NCBI GenBank assembly: GCA_020636535.1
Contig: JACJXT010000011.1
Coordinates: 2,046,001 to 2,110,000, forward strand
From: Chitinophagales bacterium
Lineage (GTDB): Bacteria; Bacteroidota; Bacteroidia; Chitinophagales; JADIYW01
Reading direction: 5' to 3'
Length of the DNA: 64,000 nt
Every line of letters starts with the position of its first letter. Positions within the stretch are counted from its first letter, which is position 1. The position numbers and the translations under genes were made by a program. Shown in pieces: positions 25,943-33,723 of this stretch. The notes beneath the pieces were generated by a model, which saw only the letters and a program-made list of their open reading frames with translations, was not told where the DNA came from and ran no database searches.

Positions 25943-27187
25943 ATGGAAACTTTTGACAGTTTAGTTTTAGAAGAAGATGAACAACCAAAAGGCAGAAACA
26001 ATGAGTACTTATTGGTATTTTTGTTAGCATTTATTTGCTATTTAGCATCGGTAGATGCTATGCTACTAATGCCTTTAATTAACGAAGTAATGGCTGCATT
26101 TAAAGTAGGCACAAAATCTGCTACTACGGTTGTTTCTATTTATTCGTTCTTTGCTTTTTTATCTGGCATATTATCTTCTGGTTGGGTAGATAGATTTGAT
26201 AGAAAAAAAGCTTTACTCTTTTGTTTTGCAGGATTTACCATTGGCACTACTCTATGTGCATTTGCTACCAATTTTTATGCTATGATTGGTTGTAGAGCTA
26301 TTACTGGAGTTTTTGGTGGTATTGTTGGTGGTGTTGCAACAGCTATGGTTAGCGATATTATTCCATACGAAAGAAGAGCTACTGCAATTAGCATTATTTC
26401 TTTATCGTTTGCTGTAGCAGCTATTACAGGAATTCCTTTTGCTTTTCATTTGGTAATTAAATATGATTTATTTATGCCTTTTAAAATTTTGGCTGCAGTA
26501 AGTGGTTTAACATTACTCGCTGTTCATGTGTGGTTACCTAATATGACTGACCATATACATCTAATAGATAAATCGGTAAAAAGACTAGCTTATATAGTAG
26601 ATGTATTCAAAGATAAAAATCAAGTATTGGCATTATTCTTAGCATTTATTATCATATTTAGTCATCAAGTAGTTATTTTATTTATCATTCCTTATTTTGA
26701 AAATAATATTGGATTTGATGAAGATTGGGTACCAATTATGTATGCTATTGGTGGAATATGTACCGTTATAACTTCTCCATTTATAGGTAAATTTTCAGAC
26801 AAAATAGGCAATAAACAATCTTTTCTAATTTTAATGTTATTGTCATTTATTCCTATATATATTACTACCAATATTACTAGTGCAAGTATTCCTGTAGCTA
26901 TAGTTATTTGTGCTACCTTTTTTATTTTGGCAGCTGGAAGAATTATTCCTGCTTATACTATTATGACTGCTGCTACTACAAAAGATAAGAGAGGTGGATT
27001 TATGAGTTTGCGTTCTGCCTTTTTAGAATTGGGAACTGCAGTTGCTTCTGTAGTAAGTGGTTTTGTTGTAGGCATCAATACCACAGGAAAAGTAACTAAT
27101 TTCAATAAACTAGGTTATATTTCTATAGCATGTGGTTTGTTAGCTATAGTTATTTCTAGATTTGTAAAAGTAGTTACTACCGACTAA
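25943..27187 (+). CDS. Major facilitator superfamily transporter
   Basis: 414 residues with 12 predicted membrane spans. An acidic N-terminal tail (ETFDSLVLEEDEQPKGR) is followed by TM1 (YLLVFLLAFICYLASVDAML). The loop 2-3 motif A appears as SGWVDRFDRKKALLF, and TM5 carries the ITGIPFAFHL motif of drug:H+ antiporters. It resembles arabinose- or drug-efflux MFS members; the substrate is unknown. A small two-helix membrane protein gene follows about 90 bp downstream on the same strand and may be in the same transcript. Confidence 0.88.
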   Translation: METFDSLVLEEDEQPKGRNNEYLLVFLLAFICYLASVDAMLLMPLINEVMAAFKVGTKSATTVVSIYSFFAFLSGILSSGWVDRFDRKKALLFCFAGFTIGTTLCAFATNFYAMIGCRAITGVFGGIVGGVATAMVSDIIPYERRATAISIISLSFAVAAITGIPFAFHLVIKYDLFMPFKILAAVSGLTLLAVHVWLPNMTDHIHLIDKSVKRLAYIVDVFKDKNQVLALFLAFIIIFSHQVVILFIIPYFENNIGFDEDWVPIMYAIGGICTVITSPFIGKFSDKIGNKQSFLILMLLSFIPIYITTNITSASIPVAIVICATFFILAAGRIIPAYTIMTAATTKDKRGGFMSLRSAFLELGTAVASVVSGFVVGINTTGKVTNFNKLGYISIACGLLAIVISRFVKVVTTD

Positions 27188-27279
27188 AAGCGTTAAATCA
27201 ACATTAATTTGCAAATTGTTTATTGTATTTGTTTTTATTTTTTGATTTAATGCTTACTTTTGAACAAAATCTATTTGAT

Positions 27280-27510
27280 ATGAATAAGATGACGCTCGTT
27301 TTTGGTGCTATTATGTGTTTCTTAGGAACAGTTTTATTGCTAGTAACTATATTTTTATACATGAACACTAGTGCATTTTTAAATTATAATGTAGCTAAAC
27401 AACCTGGAATTGGACAAGTGAAATTATTTGTGCCATTATTAATTTCAGTTGCATTATTAACTTTTGGTGTATTATTTGCAAAAAACAAAGAATTAGATGG
27501 TCATCATTAA
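27280..27510 (+). CDS. Small two-helix membrane protein
   Basis: 76 residues if started at the ATG at 27280 (MNKMTLVFGAIMCFLGTVLL); an upstream ATG at 27223 would add a hydrophobic, less plausible leader. Two membrane helices (residues 4-26 and about 47-67) are joined by a polar loop containing NVAKQPGIGQVK. The C-terminus is NKELDGHH. No family recognised. It is followed by a strong terminator at 27541, which supports its being a transcribed gene. Confidence 0.6.
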   Translation: MNKMTLVFGAIMCFLGTVLLLVTIFLYMNTSAFLNYNVAKQPGIGQVKLFVPLLISVALLTFGVLFAKNKELDGHH

Positions 27511-27538
27511 TTATTGATTGCTAATTTATAAGATACAG

Positions 27539-27571
27539 AAAAGCTCAACTATTAAGTTGAGCTTTTTTATT
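27539..27571 (+). terminator. Rho-independent terminator after the small membrane protein gene
   Basis: A perfect 10-bp stem AAGCTCAACT (27541-27550) / AGTTGAGCTT (27555-27564) with an ATTA loop, followed by TTTTTATTTT. It is 30 bp past the stop of the preceding plus-strand gene. Confidence 0.88.
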
Positions 27572-27585
27572 TTGGAATATTATTC

Positions 27586-27836
27586 TAACCTGAGTTATGG
27601 ATTAGAACAGTTTGAATAAACTAGCAATTATTAGAAAAAGAGCGTCTTTACGAGCGGATGAAAGTAGCGAAGTCTACCTGTTCGGCACCATGTCTACCGA
27701 CAGGTAGAGACAGGTAATCTACTTTATAGCAGTTCATAGTTTGAGATTGCCACAATTTTGTTCGTATCTCTCAAAATTTCGCAATGACGATTGATTATCA
27801 GTTAATTATATAGAATTTAATCCATAACTCAGGTTA
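27586..27836. mobile_element. 251-bp element with perfect 19-bp terminal inverted repeats (MITE-like)
   Basis: The ends TAACCTGAGTTATGGATTA (27586-27604) and its exact reverse complement (27818-27836) bracket 213 bp with no gene. The bases just outside both ends read TTC, which could be a 3-bp target duplication. Inside are a second inverted repeat (ACCTGT... / ...ACAGGT, about 27675-27710) and a GAGATTGCC...CGCAATGACGA segment that looks like a dispersed palindromic repeat. The size, ends and absence of coding capacity suggest a non-autonomous transposon. It fills most of the gap between 27511 and 27849. Confidence 0.6.
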
Positions 27837-27849
27837 TTCTACTAAACAT

Positions 27850-29493
27850 TTACTTTTTAAGTGCACCTTCTACTGGTTTTCCTATACAACCATTTGGTTC
27901 TTGAATTTTTAAAATAGCACTTATTGTTGCAGCAATATCTGAAATATATCTTTGTGAATAATCTTTTCCTGCTGGAATATGATTGCCAAAAAATATCATA
28001 GGTATATGTGTATCGTAATTGTAAGCAGAACCATGTGTTGTTCCTTGAATATAGTCTGACATCCAAGCTGGTTGTAACTGAATGTATAAATCGCCAGAAC
28101 GATTTTTGTTATAACTATTGGTAATCATCATTTTATATGGTGCTACTAGTGTTGCTTGTTCTACCGCAGACAAATCAATTACATCTGCAATTTCTTCAAA
28201 CGATAATAAAAACTGAGTAGTTTTTTGTTTTACTTTTTCTAGTAATGCAGCATCTTTATCTAATACATCGTGATTAAAAAATACTTGTTGATTACTAATA
28301 GATTCTATATAATTTTTATTATTAAACTCTGCAATTAAAAAAGAATCCATCTTGGCTTTAAACACTTTAGATATTTCGTTTCCTGCTGGAATTCTATGCG
28401 ATTGTAAAAACGAAGCATTGTTTGCTGCACCATGGTCTGCTGTTAGAAAAAACACATAGTTATCTCTACCTAATTGATTGTCTAAGAAAGCAATAAAACT
28501 AGCAATGTCTTTGTCTAATCGTAAGTACATATCTTCAATTTCTACTGCATTACAACCAAACTGATGTCCAATAATATCTGTAGAAGATAAACTAACGCAC
28601 AGCAAATCTGTAAAATTACCTTTGCCTAAATTTTCATGCTGAATACATGCTTTTGCTAAATTAAGTGTCATTGTATTTCCATAAGGCAATGCTTTTAAAA
28701 TATCGTGGTCATCTTCTAAAAGTGCTTCTACATCATGAGCAAAAACTGGTGCAGATTCGTTATCGTAGTTTGCTTCCCAAGAAACATTGTCTTCTGTACT
28801 TTCATGATAATCTTGTAATGCTAAAAGTGTTTCCCATTTCGTAGCATCAAATTTATCTTGTTGAATGATTTTATTTTGTGTTTCCACCCAATTAGGCAAA
28901 GACTTCATATAATAAGTTGAGCTAATCCATTTTCCAGTTTTTCCATCAAACCAATAAGCAGCATCGGCAGCATGACCAGCTGGTAAAATAGCACTTCTGT
29001 CTTTTATAGCAATTCCAATTACTTTAGATTTATTGGCATTTGAAATTTTTAGTTCGTCTCCTATTGTTGTCGTCAACATATTTTTTGGACTTGCATTTCC
29101 TGCATCAGTATTGCTTCCTACAGTATTAAAATTATCATCGGTAACACAGTATATACTTTTTTTACTAATCTTATCGTACCAACCATTACCAATAATTCCG
29201 TGAACTGCTGGTACTGTTCCTGTGTAAATACTAGTATGTCCTGGTGCTGTATAAGTTGGCACATAGTTGTAGTGAGCAAACTCGCAGTTATACCCTTTTT
29301 CTGTTAATAAGTTAAAGCCATTGCTAGTGTATTTATCATGAAAACGATAAAGGTAATCCCAACGCATTTGGTCAATAACCAAACCGATTACTAGCTTTGG
29401 CTGTTGCTGAGTTGCTGTTGGTTGATTTTTATTTTTCTTAGCAAACGAAACTATCGATATAAAAACAAGTGTGATAAAAAGTATTTTTTTCAT
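27850..29493 (-). CDS. PafA-like alkaline phosphatase / nucleotide pyrophosphatase family hydrolase
   Basis: 547 residues with signal peptide MKKILFITLVFISIVSFA. VIDQMRWDYLYRF gives the first metal Asp, PTYTAPGHTSIYTGTVPAVHG carries the catalytic Thr, SLSSTDIIGHQFG and FFLTADHGAANN give the remaining zinc ligands, and GTTHGSAYNYDTHIPMIFFG the last His. This is the pattern of the calcium-independent periplasmic phosphatase PafA of Flavobacterium and Elizabethkingia. It releases phosphate from mono- or diesters in the periplasm. A TATCTTTG -7 box lies at 29508-29515. The 251-bp inverted-repeat element sits just beyond its 3' end. Confidence 0.9.
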   Translation of the reverse strand: MKKILFITLVFISIVSFAKKNKNQPTATQQQPKLVIGLVIDQMRWDYLYRFHDKYTSNGFNLLTEKGYNCEFAHYNYVPTYTAPGHTSIYTGTVPAVHGIIGNGWYDKISKKSIYCVTDDNFNTVGSNTDAGNASPKNMLTTTIGDELKISNANKSKVIGIAIKDRSAILPAGHAADAAYWFDGKTGKWISSTYYMKSLPNWVETQNKIIQQDKFDATKWETLLALQDYHESTEDNVSWEANYDNESAPVFAHDVEALLEDDHDILKALPYGNTMTLNLAKACIQHENLGKGNFTDLLCVSLSSTDIIGHQFGCNAVEIEDMYLRLDKDIASFIAFLDNQLGRDNYVFFLTADHGAANNASFLQSHRIPAGNEISKVFKAKMDSFLIAEFNNKNYIESISNQQVFFNHDVLDKDAALLEKVKQKTTQFLLSFEEIADVIDLSAVEQATLVAPYKMMITNSYNKNRSGDLYIQLQPAWMSDYIQGTTHGSAYNYDTHIPMIFFGNHIPAGKDYSQRYISDIAATISAILKIQEPNGCIGKPVEGALKK

Positions 29494-29691
29494 TGCTCGA
29501 CTTTGTACAAAGATAGGTTTTATTGATTAAGTTGACATTACGATTACTTGTATTTTGAGATAGGATTATTTACAAATATCATTATGTGCTTTCTATTTTA
29601 GATTATTCTTATTTTGTAAGATAGATTCATTTCGTAAAATAAGTGATATATTTACTCTGTTGTAATATAAACATTTAATAGAATATTTTAT

Positions 29692-30747
29692 ATGAAAAGC
29701 ATTCACTATCCAAGTATTAATGGATTAAGAGCAATAAGTATTTTATTTGTAATATTAGGACATATTAAATTGGAATTATACAAAATTCCATATTTATCAA
29801 CAATATTTAAAAAGTTTTATTTTCTTACAGATGGACAATTAGGTGTAAATATTTTCTTTGTAATATCTGGCTTTCTGATTACTATTCTATTAATTTCAGA
29901 GAAAGAAAAACACAAAAGCATTTCAATTAAAAATTTTTATATACGAAGAGTATTAAGAATATTCCCTGCATATTATTTCTTACTATTAATATATGCTTTA
30001 CTGTGTATTCTACATATAATCTCAATTCCAATTCAATCATGGCTTACTGCTCTAACTTACACTAAATATCTCAATTGGCAATTAGATTGGTATACTGGTC
30101 ATGCATGGTCATTAAGCATAGAAGAACAGTTTTATTTATTTTGGCCATTAACTTTTCTACTTAATAAGAGAACTCAAATTGCAATCATTCTACTAATTCT
30201 AGTAGCGTGTCCTTTGTTTAGAGTTTATGGTATTATAAGTGAACACACTTGGAATAACGGTTTAACTATATTTCAAAGATTAGATGCTATAGCTATAGGT
30301 TGTTTAGCTGCTTTTAATTATAAAGTATTAACTAAATTTATTGTAAAAGCAGGACACTACATAGTTATTATAGTTGTTCTATATTTTATTTTATTTCCAT
30401 ACTTGGAGTATATCAATAGAGTTTTTTCTCTTCATATGAATCTTTTTATTGTTACTTTCTTTGGTTCGTTTGGAACATTCACCAATCTTATCATATTGTT
30501 TTTATTAATATATTCAATAAACATAAAAAATAGTATTGCATTTAAATTATTAAACAACAAATTATTAAATTTTATAGGAATTATTTCCTATAGTTTATAT
30601 TTATGGCAACAGCTATTTGTTGCTGATACGGCATTTGGCATGAAAATATTTCCTTATAATATTATTCTAATTATACTCTGTAGTTTGATATCTTACTATG
30701 TAATAGAAAAACCTTTTTTAAAATTAAAGAAAAAGTTTAGTGTATAA
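29692..30747 (+). CDS. Acyltransferase family 3 (OafA/YrhL) membrane protein
   Basis: 351 residues with about 10 membrane spans. SINGLRAISILFVILGHI at the N-terminus contains the conserved Arg and His, LGVNIFFVISGFLITILL is the second block, IRRVLRIFPAYYFLL the third, and WSLSIEEQFYLFWPL the fourth. These enzymes transfer acetyl or other acyl groups to sugars of O-antigen, peptidoglycan or exopolysaccharide. It stands alone, divergent from the phosphatase gene, so its acceptor is unknown. The SGNH domain present in some members is absent. Confidence 0.9.
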   Translation: MKSIHYPSINGLRAISILFVILGHIKLELYKIPYLSTIFKKFYFLTDGQLGVNIFFVISGFLITILLISEKEKHKSISIKNFYIRRVLRIFPAYYFLLLIYALLCILHIISIPIQSWLTALTYTKYLNWQLDWYTGHAWSLSIEEQFYLFWPLTFLLNKRTQIAIILLILVACPLFRVYGIISEHTWNNGLTIFQRLDAIAIGCLAAFNYKVLTKFIVKAGHYIVIIVVLYFILFPYLEYINRVFSLHMNLFIVTFFGSFGTFTNLIILFLLIYSINIKNSIAFKLLNNKLLNFIGIISYSLYLWQQLFVADTAFGMKIFPYNIILIILCSLISYYVIEKPFLKLKKKFSV

Positions 30748-30871
30748 TATTATTAAAAATTACGACAAACAAAGTAATATATAGCAAATATAATTACTAG
30801 AAAATACAGAGTATATTGTGAATTCTTTTTTAAATCATAAACAAAATTAAAATATAGTTGTATTTTGCAAT

Positions 30872-31612
30872 ATGATTATTCATTCAATACTATTAAACAG
30901 TAACAATTTATCACCTTGGGAAAAGGTAAGCAATAAGCTAGTTGGCTGGTATGATGCTTTAGTTATTAATTTACCTAATATACTAATTGCATTATTACTA
31001 TTTACCATATCCTTTTTCCTTTCAAAGTTTTTACAAGAAAAAATAAGTCGTTTATTGCGTCGTTTCATCAAACAACCCTCAATTAGAGAATTAATAGGTA
31101 ATCTTACCGCTATTGTAATAATAATGCTTGGTCTAATTTTAGCACTAGCTGTTCTTAACTTAGATAGCACCTTAAAATCTTTATTAGCTGGTGCTGGTGT
31201 TGCTGGTTTAGCTATAAGCTTAGCATTACAAGGTGCATTAACTAATACTTTTTCTGGAATCTTTATTGCTGTAAATGATGAATTAAATATTGGAGACTGG
31301 ATTGAAAGTAATGGATTTGCTGGAAATATTGAAGAAATAGATTTAAGAAACACAAAAATTAAAGAAGCAGATAACAATATTGTTGTTATTCCGAATAAAA
31401 TGATTCTGGATAAACCATTTAAAAATTATGGTTTAACTAAAAGAATTAGATGTTCGATAGAGTGTGGAATAGATTATGAATCTGATTTAGAGAAAACTAA
31501 AAATATTGCAATAGCAGCAATACAACAAAAGTTTCCTAATAATGATGGCAGTAAAGTTGAGTTTTATTATACCAACTTTGGAGATAGTGCTATAGATTTT
31601 TCTCAAGTTTGA
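30872..31612 (+). pseudogene. mscS-type mechanosensitive channel gene, 5' part, interrupted by IS copy 1
   Basis: Encodes the first 243 residues of a small MscS channel: an N-terminal membrane region (NIIALLLFTISFFLSKF-like helix near residue 35), a pore helix AGAGVAGLAISLALQGALTN, and the beta domain GDWIESNGFAGNIEEIDLR. After DSAIDF the frame enters the IS terminal repeat and stops as SQV. The missing 47 residues, ending IPFPITTLIQQS, lie beyond the IS at 33544-33687. The rebuilt protein is 290 residues, close to E. coli MscS (286). The fragment may be made but lacks the end of the C-terminal domain that assembles the heptamer. Confidence 0.88.
31492..31600. repeat. Left 109-bp target-site duplication of IS copy 1
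   Basis: Identical to 33435-33543. It is the mscS coding segment that encodes roughly KTKNIAIAAIQQ to DSAIDF. With IS ends set at TCTC/GAGA, the duplication is 109 bp; counting bases shared with the IS ends, it is up to 113 bp. Long direct repeats are a known trait of IS1634-type elements. Confidence 0.93.
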
Positions 31613-33434
31613 CACGATATTGAGTTAATTAATTGATTATCAACAATAGTGTTATTGGATTGGCTCACTACAAATTGGATTTTATAGTGTTAGTTTGTCT
31701 TTTGGAATGATGGGTTGTAATGGCATTAAACCTATTGCTCTTTGAAGTGCAATTTCGTTTTCTGTTGGTCTTGAACGTACATAGATTTGCTCTTTATTGT
31801 GTTGTAACAAGCTTACTTGCATTTTATTTAGCGTAGTTCTTAGCGTATTCTCTGTGAGTTTTAGTCCGCTTTTATTGGTTCTTTGTAGTGTGTAGTTTAA
31901 TAGTGTATAAGCGATATAGCATAAACAAATATGTCCTTTAATTCGTTTGTCTGTCCAATGAAACATGGGTCTTATTTCTAAGTGTGCTTTAAAGGTTCTA
32001 AAGGTGTGTTCTATTTTATAAAGTTGTTTGTATTGTTCTAATACTTGTGTTGCTGTAAGGGTTTTGTTGTTGGTGCTAATAGCCAAAATGCCATCGTACT
32101 TTGCATCGTTTATTAGTTTTTGTTCATTCAGTTCATAGCTGCCTTTTGGGTTTTGTTGTATATAAAACCTACTTGCTTTTTTGGTAATTAGAGCTGTATT
32201 TTTTAATAGTATTTTAGCTGTAGCTTCTTTGTCTTCTCTATCTTGTTTGTCTTTTTTTGCTCGTTTTTGGCTGTGTGTTACGATGATTGTTTTACCATCG
32301 TGTTCTACGGTTTTATATGTAATTACAATGGCTTCGCCAGTTGTATCATGGTATATCCATTGTTTGGTAAAAGAAGCTAAATCGGTAAGCTCGGTTTGTA
32401 ATGTTTTAGGTAAACTTTTGATGCGTTCGCCAAGTATAAATTCGTAGCCATTGTTTTTGGTAATTTCGATGTTATGTTTCGATAACATACCTCTATCTGC
32501 TACCATAATTATTTTTTCTATTTGATATTGTTTTTTTAAATCGATTAATGCTTTTTCAAAAGTATGTCCTTCGTAGGTATTGCCTTCAAAAATTTGATAA
32601 CCAATCGGATTTTTATCAGTATCTATGAGCATACAAAACAAGATTTGTGTGTTTCCTATTTTGCCATCTTTACTAAATCCTTTTTGCCTAAGTTTGCCTT
32701 GTTGTTCTACTTCACTTTCAAAATACAAAGTGGTTACATCATAAAATACAACATCCAATTTTTGATTAAATAAATCTCTGCCTGTTTGGAAAATTTGTTG
32801 TTGAATGAGCGATTGATTGTCGGCTAATTTATCTAAAGTTCGATACAAGTGATGTAGCGAAACAGTAGGCAAATTAAGATATTCCGACTGATGTAGATAA
32901 TTTTGATGTTTACTACACGGATCTTGTAATCGCTCTAAAAGCATCAACAAAACAGCATCCGAAAAATTAAATTGTAGTTTGTTTTTTGAGGCTATTCTGC
33001 GAAACACATCTTGCAAACCATAATGCTGTAATACTTTTTGGTAGAGGTATTGATAGCCATAATTGTATCTGCCTAATTCTAACAAATCGCCAGTTAGCAA
33101 TGCCTTTACTTCGCCACCACCTAACTCAAATAATTGGATACCGATGGCTCGCAATTGGGCTGGTTTATAATCTTCTACTTTGCCAAGTGTGTGTAATATT
33201 TTGTGCTTTGATTTGCCCTCATCATTTCGATAGCTTTCTAAGATACGCAAATACGTGCCTGATGATTTTTTCTCTATCCGCAAAAATGACATACTGCAAA
33301 AATAGAGCGGATAAACTAATTATAAAAGCAACCAAAAAAAAATCGGCTCACTACAAATTTGAAAAAATAAAAACAAAACTCAATAAAATAAGGCGTTCTC
33401 AGTCATATTTTATGAAAAGGTGTCAAACTCGAGA
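31601..33434. mobile_element. IS1634-family insertion sequence, copy 1 (1834 bp)
   Basis: Ends: TCTCAAGTTTGACAC at the left and the reverse complement of TCTCGAGTTTGACAC at the right, 14 of 15 matching. One transposase gene fills it on the minus strand. Copy 2 (51374-53207) has the same length and an identical transposase, so both inserted recently. This copy is within an mscS gene and flanked by a 109-bp target duplication. An internal 15-bp direct repeat GGCTCACTACAAATT lies at 31662-31676 and 33345-33359. Confidence 0.95.
31682..33292 (-). CDS. IS1634-family DDE transposase
   Basis: 536 residues. The DDE triad can be placed: first Asp in LDVVFYDVTTLYFES (about residue 182), second in IIMVADRGMLSKHNIE (about residue 266), and Glu in YKQLYKIEHTFRTFKAHLE, matching the Y-x2-(R/K)-x3-E-x6-K signature of IS4-like transposases. 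The insertion domain between the second D and E is beta-rich, as in this group. A -7-like TATTTTTG box at 33297-33304 sits directly before the ATG, implying a leaderless or nearly leaderless mRNA. Full length with no frameshift, so probably active. Confidence 0.95.
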   Translation of the reverse strand: MSFLRIEKKSSGTYLRILESYRNDEGKSKHKILHTLGKVEDYKPAQLRAIGIQLFELGGGEVKALLTGDLLELGRYNYGYQYLYQKVLQHYGLQDVFRRIASKNKLQFNFSDAVLLMLLERLQDPCSKHQNYLHQSEYLNLPTVSLHHLYRTLDKLADNQSLIQQQIFQTGRDLFNQKLDVVFYDVTTLYFESEVEQQGKLRQKGFSKDGKIGNTQILFCMLIDTDKNPIGYQIFEGNTYEGHTFEKALIDLKKQYQIEKIIMVADRGMLSKHNIEITKNNGYEFILGERIKSLPKTLQTELTDLASFTKQWIYHDTTGEAIVITYKTVEHDGKTIIVTHSQKRAKKDKQDREDKEATAKILLKNTALITKKASRFYIQQNPKGSYELNEQKLINDAKYDGILAISTNNKTLTATQVLEQYKQLYKIEHTFRTFKAHLEIRPMFHWTDKRIKGHICLCYIAYTLLNYTLQRTNKSGLKLTENTLRTTLNKMQVSLLQHNKEQIYVRSRPTENEIALQRAIGLMPLQPIIPKDKLTL

Positions 33435-33543
33435 GAAAACTAAAAATATTGCAATAGCAGCAATACAACAAAAGTTTCCTAATAATGATGGCAGTAAAGT
33501 TGAGTTTTATTATACCAACTTTGGAGATAGTGCTATAGATTTT
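33435..33543. repeat. Right 109-bp target-site duplication of IS copy 1
   Basis: Exact copy of 31492-31600. Recombination between the two would remove the IS plus one repeat and restore the mscS reading frame without a scar. Confidence 0.93.
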
Positions 33544-33687
33544 TTATTAAGATTTTGGGTAGATGCCAAAGAAAATAAAACTGCACTAGAGGTTAAGAGC
33601 GAAGCAATTATTGCTATTAAAACTGCTTTTGATGAACATAAAATTAATATTCCGTTTCCTATTACAACACTTATACAGCAAAGTTAA
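33435..33687 (+). pseudogene. mscS-type channel gene, 3' part after IS copy 1
   Basis: Begins with the duplicated 109 bp and continues into LLRFWVDAKENKTALEVKSE and the terminal IPFPITTLIQQS, ending at TAA 33685-33687. It is in the same frame as the 5' part once one duplication is removed. It has no native start. An open frame does run into it from inside the IS (from 32986 on this strand), but that is antisense to the transposase and unlikely to be a real gene. This C-terminal piece normally forms the last part of the cytoplasmic vestibule of MscS. Confidence 0.85.
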
Positions 33688-33723
33688 TTAACGATACCTT
33701 TTAATCCTTAAGAAGATAAAATA

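Noticed and set aside
32986..33687. Plus-strand ORF running from inside the IS into the mscS 3' fragment
   Set aside because: Most of it is antisense to the transposase; only the last part (from 33435) is real mscS coding sequence.
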